Assembly: GCA_022793065.1 (NCBI GenBank) | Contig: JAAWCE010000001.1 | Span: 62,001 to 126,000, forward strand | DNA from: Lachnospiraceae bacterium | GTDB lineage: Bacteria > Bacillota > Clostridia > Lachnospirales > Lachnospiraceae | Reading direction: 5' to 3' | Length of the DNA stretch: 64,000 bases | Shown here: positions 17,404-25,248 of the stretch, piece by piece | Numbering within the stretch: position 1 is the first letter of the stretch | Layout of the letters: the number at the start of each line of letters is the position of its first letter | Program-made: the position numbers and the translations under genes | Notes under the pieces: generated by a model | Told to the model about the DNA's origin: nothing | Seen by the model: only the letters and a program-made list of their open reading frames with translations | The model's database searches: none

Positions 17404-17421
17404 AAATGTAGGAGTAGAGTG

Positions 17422-18702
17422 ATGGCAGGGAAAATGATAGGAAATGATATAAGGTGTTCTTTCTGTAATAAGACACAGAATCAGGTTCGCAAGTTGATTG
17501 CAGGTCCGGCGGGAGTTTATATCTGTGATGATTGTATTGATATCTGTGCGGATATCCTGGAAGAGGAACTGCAGGATGAAGAGGACGAAGAGGAAGCGTC
17601 AGTCCGCCCCGATATCAATCTCCTGAAGCCTGTGGAAGTGAAGAAATTCCTGGATGATTATGTGGTAGGGCAGGAAGAGGCAAAAAAGATATTGTCCGTG
17701 GCCGTATATAATCACTATAAAAGGGTGATGGCGCCAAGGGACCTGGATGATGTGGAATTGCAGAAGAGCAATATCATTATGGTGGGGCCTACCGGGTGCG
17801 GCAAGACATATCTGGCACAGACGCTGGCGAAAATTATCAATGTTCCTTTCGCCATTGCGGATGCGACTACGCTGACGGAGGCAGGATATGTGGGTGAAGA
17901 TGTGGAAAATATTCTGCTGAAACTCATTCAGGCTGCGGACTATGATGTGGAACGGGCGCAATATGGAATTATCTATATTGACGAGATTGATAAGATTACG
18001 AAAAAAGGTGAGAATGTATCCATTACACGGGATGTGTCCGGAGAAGGTGTGCAGCAGGCGCTCCTTAAGATTGTGGAAGGTACGGTGGCAAGCGTGCCGC
18101 CTCAGGGAGGAAGGAAACATCCTCATCAGGAATTGATTACCATTGATACTTCCAATATACTCTTTATTTGCGGCGGAGCTTTTGACGGTTTGGAGAAAAT
18201 TGTGGAAGCCAGGCTGGATCGAAAAGCCATTGGTTTTAACACAGAACTTTCCAAAAAGTCAACGAAGGAAATCAGTGAGCTGCTTCAGGAAGTGACGCCT
18301 CAGGATTTGGTGAAGTTCGGTCTGATTCCGGAATTTGTGGGACGTGTGCCGGTCTGCGTATCTCTTAAAGGTTTGGATAAAGAAGCGTTAATCCGTATTA
18401 TGAAAGAGCCTAAGAATGCATTGATTAAACAGTATCAGAAGCTTTTCAATATGGATGGCGTGGACCTTACGTTTGAGGATGCCGCAGTGAGAGCGATTGC
18501 AAATAAAGCATTTGAGCGCAAAACAGGCGCCAGAGGATTGCGGTCCATTATGGAGAGTATTCTAATGGATACCATGTATGAGATACCTTCCGATGAAACC
18601 ATTGAAGAATGTGTGATCACGGAGGGAACGGTGGAAGAAGGCAGCGCGCCTGTGACTTTCCATAAAAATGACCGAAAAAGAAAGCTGGATACGGCCATGT
18701 AG
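17422..18702 (+). CDS. clpX: Clp protease ATP-binding subunit ClpX
   Basis: An AAA+ unfoldase of 426 residues. The N-terminal zinc-binding domain is [25 protein letters not shown] (four Cys, residues about 10-38). Walker A is [15 protein letters not shown] (about 118), Walker [11 protein letters not shown], and the RKH loop RKHPHQE is present. The C-terminal arginine finger region is KTGARGLRS. The ATG at 17422 is preferred over the GTG at 17419, being better spaced from TAGGAG. Confidence 0.98.
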   Translation: MAGKMIGNDIRCSFCNKTQNQVRKLIAGPAGVYICDDCIDICADILEEELQDEEDEEEASVRPDINLLKPVEVKKFLDDYVVGQEEAKKILSVAVYNHYKRVMAPRDLDDVELQKSNIIMVGPTGCGKTYLAQTLAKIINVPFAIADATTLTEAGYVGEDVENILLKLIQAADYDVERAQYGIIYIDEIDKITKKGENVSITRDVSGEGVQQALLKIVEGTVASVPPQGGRKHPHQELITIDTSNILFICGGAFDGLEKIVEARLDRKAIGFNTELSKKSTKEISELLQEVTPQDLVKFGLIPEFVGRVPVCVSLKGLDKEALIRIMKEPKNALIKQYQKLFNMDGVDLTFEDAAVRAIANKAFERKTGARGLRSIMESILMDTMYEIPSDETIEECVITEGTVEEGSAPVTFHKNDRKRKLDTAM

Positions 18703-18742
18703 CGTAAGGATGTTCTTAGATTAGAACGTAATTGAGGTAATA

Positions 18743-18772
18743 ATAATACGGATGCGAAAGCATCCGTATTAT
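18743..18772. repeat. 13-bp perfect hairpin between clpX and engB
   Basis: ATAATACGGATGC (18743-18755), loop GAAA, and the exact complement (18760-18772). The GAAA tetraloop favours a stable RNA hairpin. It is not followed by a T run but by the AAAGGA ribosome site of engB, so attenuation, mRNA processing or translational control are likelier than simple termination. Confidence 0.6.
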
Positions 18773-18789
18773 ATTAGAAAGGATTCTAT

Positions 18790-19386
18790 ATGGTAATTAA
18801 AAATGTCGGTCTGGAGACAGTGTGTGGGATTACCAGCAAGCTGCCGGATAATAAGCTTCCTGAAGTGGCGTTTGCCGGAAAGAGTAATGTGGGGAAATCA
18901 TCGCTGATCAATGTGTTGATGAACCGTAAAGCGCTTGCACGTACAAGTTCCCAGCCGGGAAAGACACAGACGATAAATTTTTATAATATAAACGACGCCA
19001 TTTATTTTGTAGATCTTCCCGGATATGGTTATGCGAAGGCAAACGAAAATGTCAAGGCAAAATGGGGAAAAATGGTGGAGGATTATCTGCACAAGTCAAA
19101 GAAATTGCGTAAGGTGTTTCTTCTCGTTGATATTCGCCATACGCCGACGGAAAACGATAAAATCATGTTCGACTGGATTATGAGAAATGGTTATGAACCA
19201 ATTCTGATTGCTACAAAATTGGACAAGATAAAGCGCAGCCAGGTACAAAAACAGATGAAACTGCTTAAAACCTCCTTCCATGGAGGAGAGAAAACCAAAG
19301 TAATTCCTTTTTCCGCACAGACAAAACAGGGACGGGATGAAATATACGAAATTTTGGATGAAATTCTACAAGGTGAGGAAATGTGA
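18790..19386 (+). CDS. engB: Ribosome biogenesis GTPase YsxC/EngB
   Basis: A GTPase of 198 residues needed for assembly of the large ribosomal subunit. G1 is GKSNVGKSSLINVLM (about residues 29-43), G2 includes the Thr in SQPGKTQTINFY, G3 is DLPGYGYAK, G4 TKLDK and G5 SAQTKQG. This is the standard TRAFAC class EngB layout. AAAGGA lies before the ATG. The stop overlaps the next ATG by one base (TGATG). Confidence 0.96.
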   Translation: MVIKNVGLETVCGITSKLPDNKLPEVAFAGKSNVGKSSLINVLMNRKALARTSSQPGKTQTINFYNINDAIYFVDLPGYGYAKANENVKAKWGKMVEDYLHKSKKLRKVFLLVDIRHTPTENDKIMFDWIMRNGYEPILIATKLDKIKRSQVQKQMKLLKTSFHGGEKTKVIPFSAQTKQGRDEIYEILDEILQGEEM

Positions 19387-20570
19387 TGAAAAAATACTGT
19401 AAGGCGTTGGTAAATCTTGCCATTGCAGGGGCAATTTTGCTGTGCGTATTATTCTTGCTGCCCAGGGCGCTGATATTTTTTTCCCCCTTTGTGGCGGGCT
19501 GGATGATTGCGCTGATTGCAGGACCATTGGTACGCTTTTTTGAGAAAAAGATGAAATTAAAGCCTAAAATCGGCAGTGCGTTTGTGATTGTGGTAGTAAT
19601 TGCGCTGGTGGTTTTGCTGCTTTATTTTGTCTGCGCGCAGCTTTTGGATCAGCTTGTGGGGTTATTGGGTTCTTTGCCTGAAATGTGGCGGAGCATGGAG
19701 GAGGACCTTAATAATATCGGAAACAGGCTGGATGCGCTGACAGAAAAACTTCCTTTTCGTATGCAGTTGAATCTGAATGACAGTGCAGAAATTGTCTTGA
19801 GTTATCTCAGTGAATTTTTTGGGAAAATGAGTACCCCAACCATTGCGGCGGCGGGAAATTTTGCAAAACAGTTACCGTCGGTTTTTATCGGTGTGATTAT
19901 GACCCTTTTATCTTCTTATTTTTTTGTGGCCGAAAGGGTTCAACTAAATGAATGGTGCAGAAAGCATACGCCGGTGTCCATACAGCGCCGATTTCACATG
20001 GTTCGTCTCAGTCTGGTGAAATCTGTGGGAGGATATTTGAAGGCCCAGTTTAAGATTGAGATATGGATGTATTTTCTGCTTTTGATAGGTCTTGGCATTT
20101 TACAGGTGAGTTATTTCGGATTGATTGCGTTTGTAATTGCATTTTTGGATTTTCTGCCCTTTCTGGGCACAGGAACCGTGCTGATACCCTGGGCCGTTAT
20201 CCGGTTCCTGACGGCGGATTATAAGGCTGCCGTGGGGCTTTTGGTAATCTGGGGAGTGGGACAGTTGGCAAGGCAGTTGATTCAGCCTAAGATTGTGGGA
20301 GATTCCATTGGAGTACCTCCGCTGCCCACACTTTTTTTACTCTATGCAGGCTATAAAATAAGCGGTGTCATTGGCATGATTATTGCAGTGCCCTTAGGGT
20401 TATTGGTTTATTCCTTCTATCAGGAGGGCGTTTTTGATACTACAAAAAACAGTGTTATGATACTGATTTCAGGGATCAATCATTTTCGCAGGCTGGAGAA
20501 AGAAGATTTGTCAGATTTGGGTGAAAAGTCGGATAATGGGGCTGGGAACCATGAGGATGAAGGCAAATGA
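19386..20570 (+). CDS. AI-2E-family membrane protein, YtvI-like
   Basis: A membrane protein of 394 residues with the AI-2E transporter/PerM pattern: two N-terminal segments (LVNLAIAGAILLCVLFLLP, FFSPFVAGWMIALIAGPLV), one at 60-85, a long soluble middle portion, and four to five C-terminal segments. FVIAFLDFLPFLGTGTVLIPWAVI and QPKIVGDSIGVPPLPTLFLLYAGYKISG are the conserved late motifs. In B. subtilis the YtvI branch is a sporulation protein, but its substrate and mechanism are unknown. The ATG at 19386 is chosen; a GTG three bases upstream is alternative. A terminator follows at 20658. Confidence 0.85.
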   Translation: MKKYCKALVNLAIAGAILLCVLFLLPRALIFFSPFVAGWMIALIAGPLVRFFEKKMKLKPKIGSAFVIVVVIALVVLLLYFVCAQLLDQLVGLLGSLPEMWRSMEEDLNNIGNRLDALTEKLPFRMQLNLNDSAEIVLSYLSEFFGKMSTPTIAAAGNFAKQLPSVFIGVIMTLLSSYFFVAERVQLNEWCRKHTPVSIQRRFHMVRLSLVKSVGGYLKAQFKIEIWMYFLLLIGLGILQVSYFGLIAFVIAFLDFLPFLGTGTVLIPWAVIRFLTADYKAAVGLLVIWGVGQLARQLIQPKIVGDSIGVPPLPTLFLLYAGYKISGVIGMIIAVPLGLLVYSFYQEGVFDTTKNSVMILISGINHFRRLEKEDLSDLGEKSDNGAGNHEDEGK

Positions 20571-20937
20571 TAGGATGATAAAGATGCTTATTTGCAAAAA
20601 AATAAAAAAGTCATTTAAAAACTGAAACTTTTTTACTGGAAAAGCAGTCTAATATATAAGAGAGTGTAAAGCACTCTCTTTTCATATGCACAGACATCCC
20701 CAATTACATTAATATTTTGTTTTGTTTTGAAAGAAGGATTCTTAAAATATTTTTTTCGGAGGTAAAGATTTTATATGCAACTTTGATACAAAGGTATGAT
20801 AAATATAGTGAAACAGGCCGAAAACCTTTGTGATCATTGAGGCCTTAAAAAATGGAAATTTTTTTAAATCATTTGCAGTAAATGGATGTGGTACGGGATA
20901 TTATATTATGTAAGAGGTTTGGACAAAGCAGAATAAC
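20571..20937. other. Intergenic region between the ytvI-like gene and the sigma factor
   Basis: This stretch of about 370 bases is AT-rich and holds no credible gene. It has the terminator at 20658-20683 and a short inverted repeat AGGCC..GGCCT around 20815-20845. The promoter of the sigma factor operon should lie in the last 100 bases, but no canonical -35/-10 pair is convincing, which fits possible autoregulation by an ECF-type promoter. Confidence 0.5.
20658..20683 (+). terminator. Rho-independent terminator after the ytvI-like gene
   Basis: AAGAGAGTG and CACTCTCTT form a 9-bp perfect stem with a TAAAG loop followed by a short T-rich tail. Confidence 0.75.
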
Positions 20938-21528
20938 ATGACAAAAGCAGGCATGGATAACCGAGAATTACAATTAAAAATTGAAAGATATACGGATATG
21001 TTGTTCAAGCTCAGCTACATACGTCTTCAGAATCGGCAGGACGCGGAGGATGTGGTGCAGGAGGTATTTTATCAGTATCTAAAGAATAGCACATCTTTTG
21101 AAAGCCAGGAGCATGAAAAGGCATGGCTGTTACGAGTGACATTGAACGCTTGCAAAAAAGTGTGGCGCAGCGCATGGAAACGTCATCAAAGCGATTGCTG
21201 TCCCAAAAGTTCCATGCAGGAGGGATACGGCCGTTTGGGTGACATTGCGGAGACGGGAGAGTTGAATTCCGGTATGGCGCTTACGGCAGCGGTGGTGGAA
21301 CCGGAGGAAAGCGCCGTCAGGCAGGAAGAGAAAAGACTGTTGCTGCAGGCAGTTATGGCGCTGCCTGAAAAATACCGGGATGTCATACACTTGTTCTATT
21401 ATGAGGAACTTTCCGTGAAAGAGATTGCCCGGATTACCAATCGAGGGGAATCTACCGTAACCTCACAGCTTACCAGAGGGAGGGAGCTGTTGAGAAAGTC
21501 ATTGAAGGAGGAATATGACTTTGGATAA
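20938..21528 (+). CDS. ECF-subfamily RNA polymerase sigma factor
   Basis: A sigma-70-like protein of 196 residues with region 2 (YTDMLFKLSYIRLQNRQDAEDVVQEVFYQYL, key piece QDAEDVVQEVF at about 38-48) and region 4 (LPEKYRDVIHLFYYEELSVKEIARITNRGESTVTSQLTRGRELL, key pieces about 140-185). A linker of 50 residues separates them. The next gene overlaps by 14 bases and encodes a membrane protein with a short cytosolic N-terminus, the usual place for a cognate anti-sigma. The signal is unknown. The start is uncertain since the ribosome site is weak; ATG 20953 is alternative. Confidence 0.9.
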   Translation: MTKAGMDNRELQLKIERYTDMLFKLSYIRLQNRQDAEDVVQEVFYQYLKNSTSFESQEHEKAWLLRVTLNACKKVWRSAWKRHQSDCCPKSSMQEGYGRLGDIAETGELNSGMALTAAVVEPEESAVRQEEKRLLLQAVMALPEKYRDVIHLFYYEELSVKEIARITNRGESTVTSQLTRGRELLRKSLKEEYDFG

Positions 21529-22390
21529 ATTTCGGGATGTATATCAGGAGGCATGTAAGGAATTGCCGACTCCTTCCATGGATGCGGACAGGGTACGGGA
21601 TGAATTGAGCCATCAGCGTATTATGCGAAAAAGGCGACGGTATATGATCGCAAAAGGATGTACGGCAGCGGTCCTTTGTCTTTTATGCGGCGTGGGTACG
21701 GTGGCCGCAAAAAATTTTCGGGACAGTATCATTAGAGTGAATGAAGAGGGATTTACGATAACCAGTGTTCAGGATGCGCCCATGGAGGCAAAAGGCCGAA
21801 ATGCTCAGGACCATGAACCGGATATGACCTCATTTTTGAAAATGGGGGGGGTATTTTCCATAGATGGAGATATCCCTGATGGAGGGGATACAGAGAGAGA
21901 AACGCATAAAATGGCGGAGACGGAAGAATGTATTGTAGAAGATTTTATGGAAGACAATACGCGGGAGTATGATTCCGTGGAAGCTTTTTACGAAGCGGAA
22001 AATTTGACGGCCGTTATTCCGGACAAAGCGCTTTTCGGTGAAGAATTTACCTGTGAAAATGTCAAGGTTATTGATGAAGGATGGGAAATTATGGTTAGAT
22101 TTTCCAATGAGAATGTTATTTTTTTCATGGTACAAATGAACAACAGTGATTGTGAAGGGTATAGCTCCGGTACTTCTTACGGGGGAAAAAATGCAAATGA
22201 AAGAAGCTATACCAACAGCCAGGGATTGAGTTATGTGGTGTTTGACACGGTTGATGATGAGGGAGAGGTAATATCAGTCCATGGGGTAATATCAGTCAAC
22301 GGCTGGGATTTGTCCATGACCTTTGAGGGATTTCAGGAGGATGTTGTGGAAAATGTGTTAGAATCATTGGATTTGTCAGTATATTTTTAA
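21515..22390 (+). CDS. Single-pass membrane protein, likely anti-sigma partner
   Basis: A protein of 291 residues: a basic cytosolic N-terminus (DELSHQRIMRKRRRYMIAKG, to about 45), one membrane segment (CTAAVLCLLCGVGTVAA, about 49-66), then an extracytoplasmic portion. The C-terminal part (about 195-290) resembles DUF4367-type domains (FFMVQMNNSDCEGYSSGTSY, SYTNSQGLSYVVFDTV, LSMTFEGFQEDVVENVLESL). Such proteins pair with ECF sigma factors in Clostridia and are thought to sequester the sigma factor until a signal arrives. This role is inferred from overlap and topology; no ZAS zinc motif is visible. Confidence 0.75.
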   Translation: MTLDKFRDVYQEACKELPTPSMDADRVRDELSHQRIMRKRRRYMIAKGCTAAVLCLLCGVGTVAAKNFRDSIIRVNEEGFTITSVQDAPMEAKGRNAQDHEPDMTSFLKMGGVFSIDGDIPDGGDTERETHKMAETEECIVEDFMEDNTREYDSVEAFYEAENLTAVIPDKALFGEEFTCENVKVIDEGWEIMVRFSNENVIFFMVQMNNSDCEGYSSGTSYGGKNANERSYTNSQGLSYVVFDTVDDEGEVISVHGVISVNGWDLSMTFEGFQEDVVENVLESLDLSVYF

Positions 22391-22439
22391 TGAGGTGGGT
22401 AAACGGAAGGAATAAATTGTAAGAAGGACGGTATGTACT

Positions 22440-23138
22440 ATGGAGAAGAATATATTGGTATATAATAATCAGACGAAAATAGCGGAGAAAATGGGGCCTT
22501 TGTTTGTGGGGGAAGCGTTGAAAATGTTAGTGGCAGCCGATGTGCGTCAATTGTACGAAATATTGGAAAATTCTCAGATTCATTTGATGCTGGTGGATGT
22601 GGAGCTGAATGATAAGGGATGGGATAAAGGAATCGAAATGATTGCCACGCTGCGGCGCAAGAGTAGTATTCCGTTGATTGTAGTGTCCGCGCAGTCTGCA
22701 GAGACGGCGAAAATTATGGCGTTGGAAGCAGGGGCGGACGATTATGTGACGGCGAACTGTAATCCGTTGGAACTGCTTGCCAGGGTGAAGTCCCAGCTTC
22801 GCAGGTATACACAGTTGGTAAGTCTGTGTGCGAATATTGACAGGATTTATGAGGTGGACGGTCTGGTCATTGACGACATACAGAGAAAGGTGACGGTGGA
22901 AGGCAGGAGCGTGCGTCTGACCCCCATTGAATATAAGATTCTCCGGCTGTTGGTGCGGCAGAAAGGCAAGGTGTTTTCCAATAGTCAGATTTATGAGAAT
23001 ATCTGGCATATGCAGGCCATTGGCGCGGACAATACCATTGCGGTACATATTCGTCATATCAGAGAGAAGATAGAGAAGAATCCGAAGGAACCCAGATATT
23101 TGAAGGTAGTATGGGGAAATGGGTATAAAGTAGGATGA
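22440..23138 (+). CDS. OmpR/VanR-family response regulator with degenerate receiver domain
   Basis: A protein of 232 residues: receiver at 1-120 and winged-helix DNA-binding domain at 135-232 (RLTPIEYKILRLLVRQKGKVFSNSQIYENIW, HIRHIREKIEKNP, YLKVVWGNGYKVG; key pieces only). The phospho-acceptor Asp53 (LMLVDVEL) and Ser83 are present. However, the acidic pair that binds Mg2+ is replaced by Asn9-Asn10 (ILVYNNQ), and the invariant Lys is Ala105 (DYVTANCN in place of YITKPF). Phosphorylation in the usual way is therefore unlikely. No histidine kinase gene is adjacent. It ends in a strong terminator. Confidence 0.88.
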   Translation: MEKNILVYNNQTKIAEKMGPLFVGEALKMLVAADVRQLYEILENSQIHLMLVDVELNDKGWDKGIEMIATLRRKSSIPLIVVSAQSAETAKIMALEAGADDYVTANCNPLELLARVKSQLRRYTQLVSLCANIDRIYEVDGLVIDDIQRKVTVEGRSVRLTPIEYKILRLLVRQKGKVFSNSQIYENIWHMQAIGADNTIAVHIRHIREKIEKNPKEPRYLKVVWGNGYKVG

Positions 23139-23164
23139 GCGCCGGTTTCGGCCAAAAATAAGTG

Positions 23165-23194
23165 AAGGAAGGGCTTTCAGAGGCCCTTCCTTTT
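23165..23194 (+). terminator. Terminator of the response-regulator gene
   Basis: AAGGAAGGGC (23165-23174) and its exact complement (23183-23192) make a 10-bp stem followed by TTTT. Confidence 0.85.
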
Positions 23195-23201
23195 GTGTTA
23201 T

Positions 23202-23252
23202 GCGCAGGCCCGCATGTGGAAGTTTGCCGCTCATGCGGCATGCGGGCCGCGC
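23202..23252. repeat. Compound GC-rich palindrome
   Basis: GCGC-A-GGCCCGCATG pairs with CATGCGGGCC-GCGC over 14 bp with a single A bulge. The loop holds its own hairpin GCCGC-TCAT-GCGGC. It has no T run. It may be a processed RNA structure or a small palindromic element. Confidence 0.65.
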
Positions 23253-23451
23253 GGAGAGTGGTGGAGAGGGACATTCCCCTACTCGATTATACACTTAGGA
23301 TATTATGTTGGTGGAGAGGTAAAGGGAAAAAAGTTGACAAAAGAACCCAAATATATTATTGTATTAAATGAATGATACAACCAGTAGTGGATGTAAAAGT
23401 AATGTGTATCAGGCATGATAGGAAAAATTTGATAAGAGAGGTTGACGGAAA

Positions 23452-24474
23452 ATGGATAGTGTGCAGTTAAATGGGACGAGAGAAGTGCCTTCAACAGAGA
23501 AGAAGAAAGGAATCAGCGGAAGTACCGTGAAATTGATTGCAATCATTACCATGCTGATTGACCATATCGGAGCGGCGGTTTTGGCCAGGGTGCTGATGAA
23601 AGAGGGACTTTTAGAAGTTGCCGCAAGCAATGATTTGGCCCAAATGATAAATTGGATGATGGCGCATGGGGCGCTTTATTATAGCTATATGGGGATTAGG
23701 ATGGTGGGCAGACTGGGATTTCCCATATTTGCGTTTCTTTTGGTGGAGGGATTTCAGAAAACGTCAGATGTGCGCAAATATGCCTTTCGTATGGCATTAT
23801 TTGCGCTTGTGTCGGAGATTCCCTTTGACCTGGCATTCAAGGGACAAATCCTGGAATTTGGATACCAGAACGTATATTTCACTTTGTTTTTGGGTCTTTT
23901 TGCCCTATGTGCTTATGAATTTTTTGCGAAATACAGGAAATCAAGTCCGGATAGTTGGATGTGGATGCTGTCGGTAGTGTTGGGAGTACTTTTTACATCC
24001 ACATATGCCGCCATGAGGATCAGGGATTTGCTGCAGTTAAAGGACACCAATGTACTGTTTGCATTATTTGGCGTATGCTGTGTGATTGCGACGGTTTGTA
24101 TTGTATTGTATAAGAAAAAGAGGGGAATGAAATGTGTTCAGATTGCAGGGGCGGACATGATAGTGTTGGTGCTGACTATGTATCTGGCGGATTTGCTGAA
24201 AACGGATTATGCAGGCATGGGAGTGCTGACCATAACCGCCATGTATATTTTCAGGAAAAATAAAGTACGCTGTGTCACCGCAGGATGTGTGGTGCTGACA
24301 ATTATGAGTATCAGTGAAATTCCGGCATTTTTGGCAATTATACCCATAGCTTTGTATAATGGCAGGAGAGGGCTGAAGATGAAATACTTTTTCTATGCCT
24401 TTTATCCGGTACATTTGTTTTTGCTATATCTGATTTCGATGTTTATGGGGCTGGGGAATGTGGCAATGTTTTAA
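23452..24474 (+). CDS. TraX-family membrane protein
   Basis: A protein of 340 residues with about eight to nine membrane segments. STVKLIAIITMLIDHIGA near residue 22-40 is the family signature, followed by GRLGFPIFAFLLVEGFQKTSDVRKYAFRMALFALVSEIPFDLAF (85-130). TraX was first described as the F-pilin N-acetyltransferase, but most chromosomal TraX-like proteins of Firmicutes have no conjugation genes near them and probably acylate another substrate. No conjugation gene is seen here. The product is therefore named by family only. Confidence 0.85.
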   Translation: MDSVQLNGTREVPSTEKKKGISGSTVKLIAIITMLIDHIGAAVLARVLMKEGLLEVAASNDLAQMINWMMAHGALYYSYMGIRMVGRLGFPIFAFLLVEGFQKTSDVRKYAFRMALFALVSEIPFDLAFKGQILEFGYQNVYFTLFLGLFALCAYEFFAKYRKSSPDSWMWMLSVVLGVLFTSTYAAMRIRDLLQLKDTNVLFALFGVCCVIATVCIVLYKKKRGMKCVQIAGADMIVLVLTMYLADLLKTDYAGMGVLTITAMYIFRKNKVRCVTAGCVVLTIMSISEIPAFLAIIPIALYNGRRGLKMKYFFYAFYPVHLFLLYLISMFMGLGNVAMF

Positions 24475-24528
24475 AATGGAATGGGAACACAAGTATAAAT
24501 ATAAAGAACCTTATACGGGAGAAGCAAA

Positions 24529-25245
24529 ATGTTAGAAGTAATTCAATTATCAAAAAAGTATGGGAATACACTGGCCGCCGATAAGATTGATTTTGCTGTG
24601 CCCGATGGGAAAATCGGGATTCTTTTGGGGCCAAACGGAGCGGGCAAGTCAACGGTGATCAAAAGCATTGCGGGATTGCTGCGGTATAAAGGCATGATAC
24701 GGATTCAGGGGAAGGATGCCAGATCTTTAGAGGCAAAGAAATCCTTTGCGTATGTGCCGGAGCTGCCGTATATGTATGATGCGTTGACCGTCAGCGAACA
24801 TTTAGAATTTATAACACGGGCTTATGGTGTGGAAGTATCGGAGAACCAGCGAAAGGAATTGCTTGAGAGATTTGAGTTGACGGATAAGCAAGAGAAGCTG
24901 GGCAGTGAGTTGTCCAAAGGGATGATGCAGAAAGTCAGCATATGCTGCGCACTGATCACTAAGCCAAAAGTCATATTGCTGGATGAACCTATGGTAGGAT
25001 TGGATCCGGCGGCGATTAAGGAGCTGAAAAATGTTCTGGCAAAACTACGAGAGGATGGATGTACCATATTGATCAGTACCCATATGTTGGAAATGGTGAA
25101 GGAATTCTGGGATGTAACGTTTGTAATGGAGAAAGGACAAATTCTGGGGACATATGCAAAAGAAAATCTTGCAAATGAAGATTTGGAAGAATTATATTTC
25201 TCTGTCACGGAGCAGGGAGTGCAGTCCGGGCAGGAAGGAAGGTAG
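24529..25245 (+). CDS. ABC transporter ATP-binding protein
   Basis: An ATPase subunit of 238 residues: Walker A LGPNGAGKSTVIKSI (about 35-49), Q-loop replaced by FAYVPELPYMY, signature LSKGMMQKVSICCAL, Walker B KVILLDEPMVGLDP and switch His in STHMLEM. The LSKGMMQK signature is common among drug, bacteriocin and CcmA-type exporters. The permease-like gene starts 3 bases after the stop, so the two form one transporter. Confidence 0.92.
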   Translation: MLEVIQLSKKYGNTLAADKIDFAVPDGKIGILLGPNGAGKSTVIKSIAGLLRYKGMIRIQGKDARSLEAKKSFAYVPELPYMYDALTVSEHLEFITRAYGVEVSENQRKELLERFELTDKQEKLGSELSKGMMQKVSICCALITKPKVILLDEPMVGLDPAAIKELKNVLAKLREDGCTILISTHMLEMVKEFWDVTFVMEKGQILGTYAKENLANEDLEELYFSVTEQGVQSGQEGR

Positions 25246-25248
25246 ACC

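Larger units (their letters stand above)
23139..23451. promoter_or_regulatory. Intergenic region with terminator, long hairpin and promoter
   Basis: The region has three elements and no credible gene: the terminator 23165-23194, a compound palindrome 23202-23252, and a promoter with TTGACA at 23334-23339, an 18-base spacer and TATTGT at 23358-23363, which should drive the TraX-like gene. Confidence 0.6.

Noticed and set aside
23452..24474. TraX-like gene as evidence of a conjugative element
   Set aside because: No relaxase, coupling protein, integrase or attachment repeat is seen nearby. Chromosomal TraX-like genes are common without conjugation.
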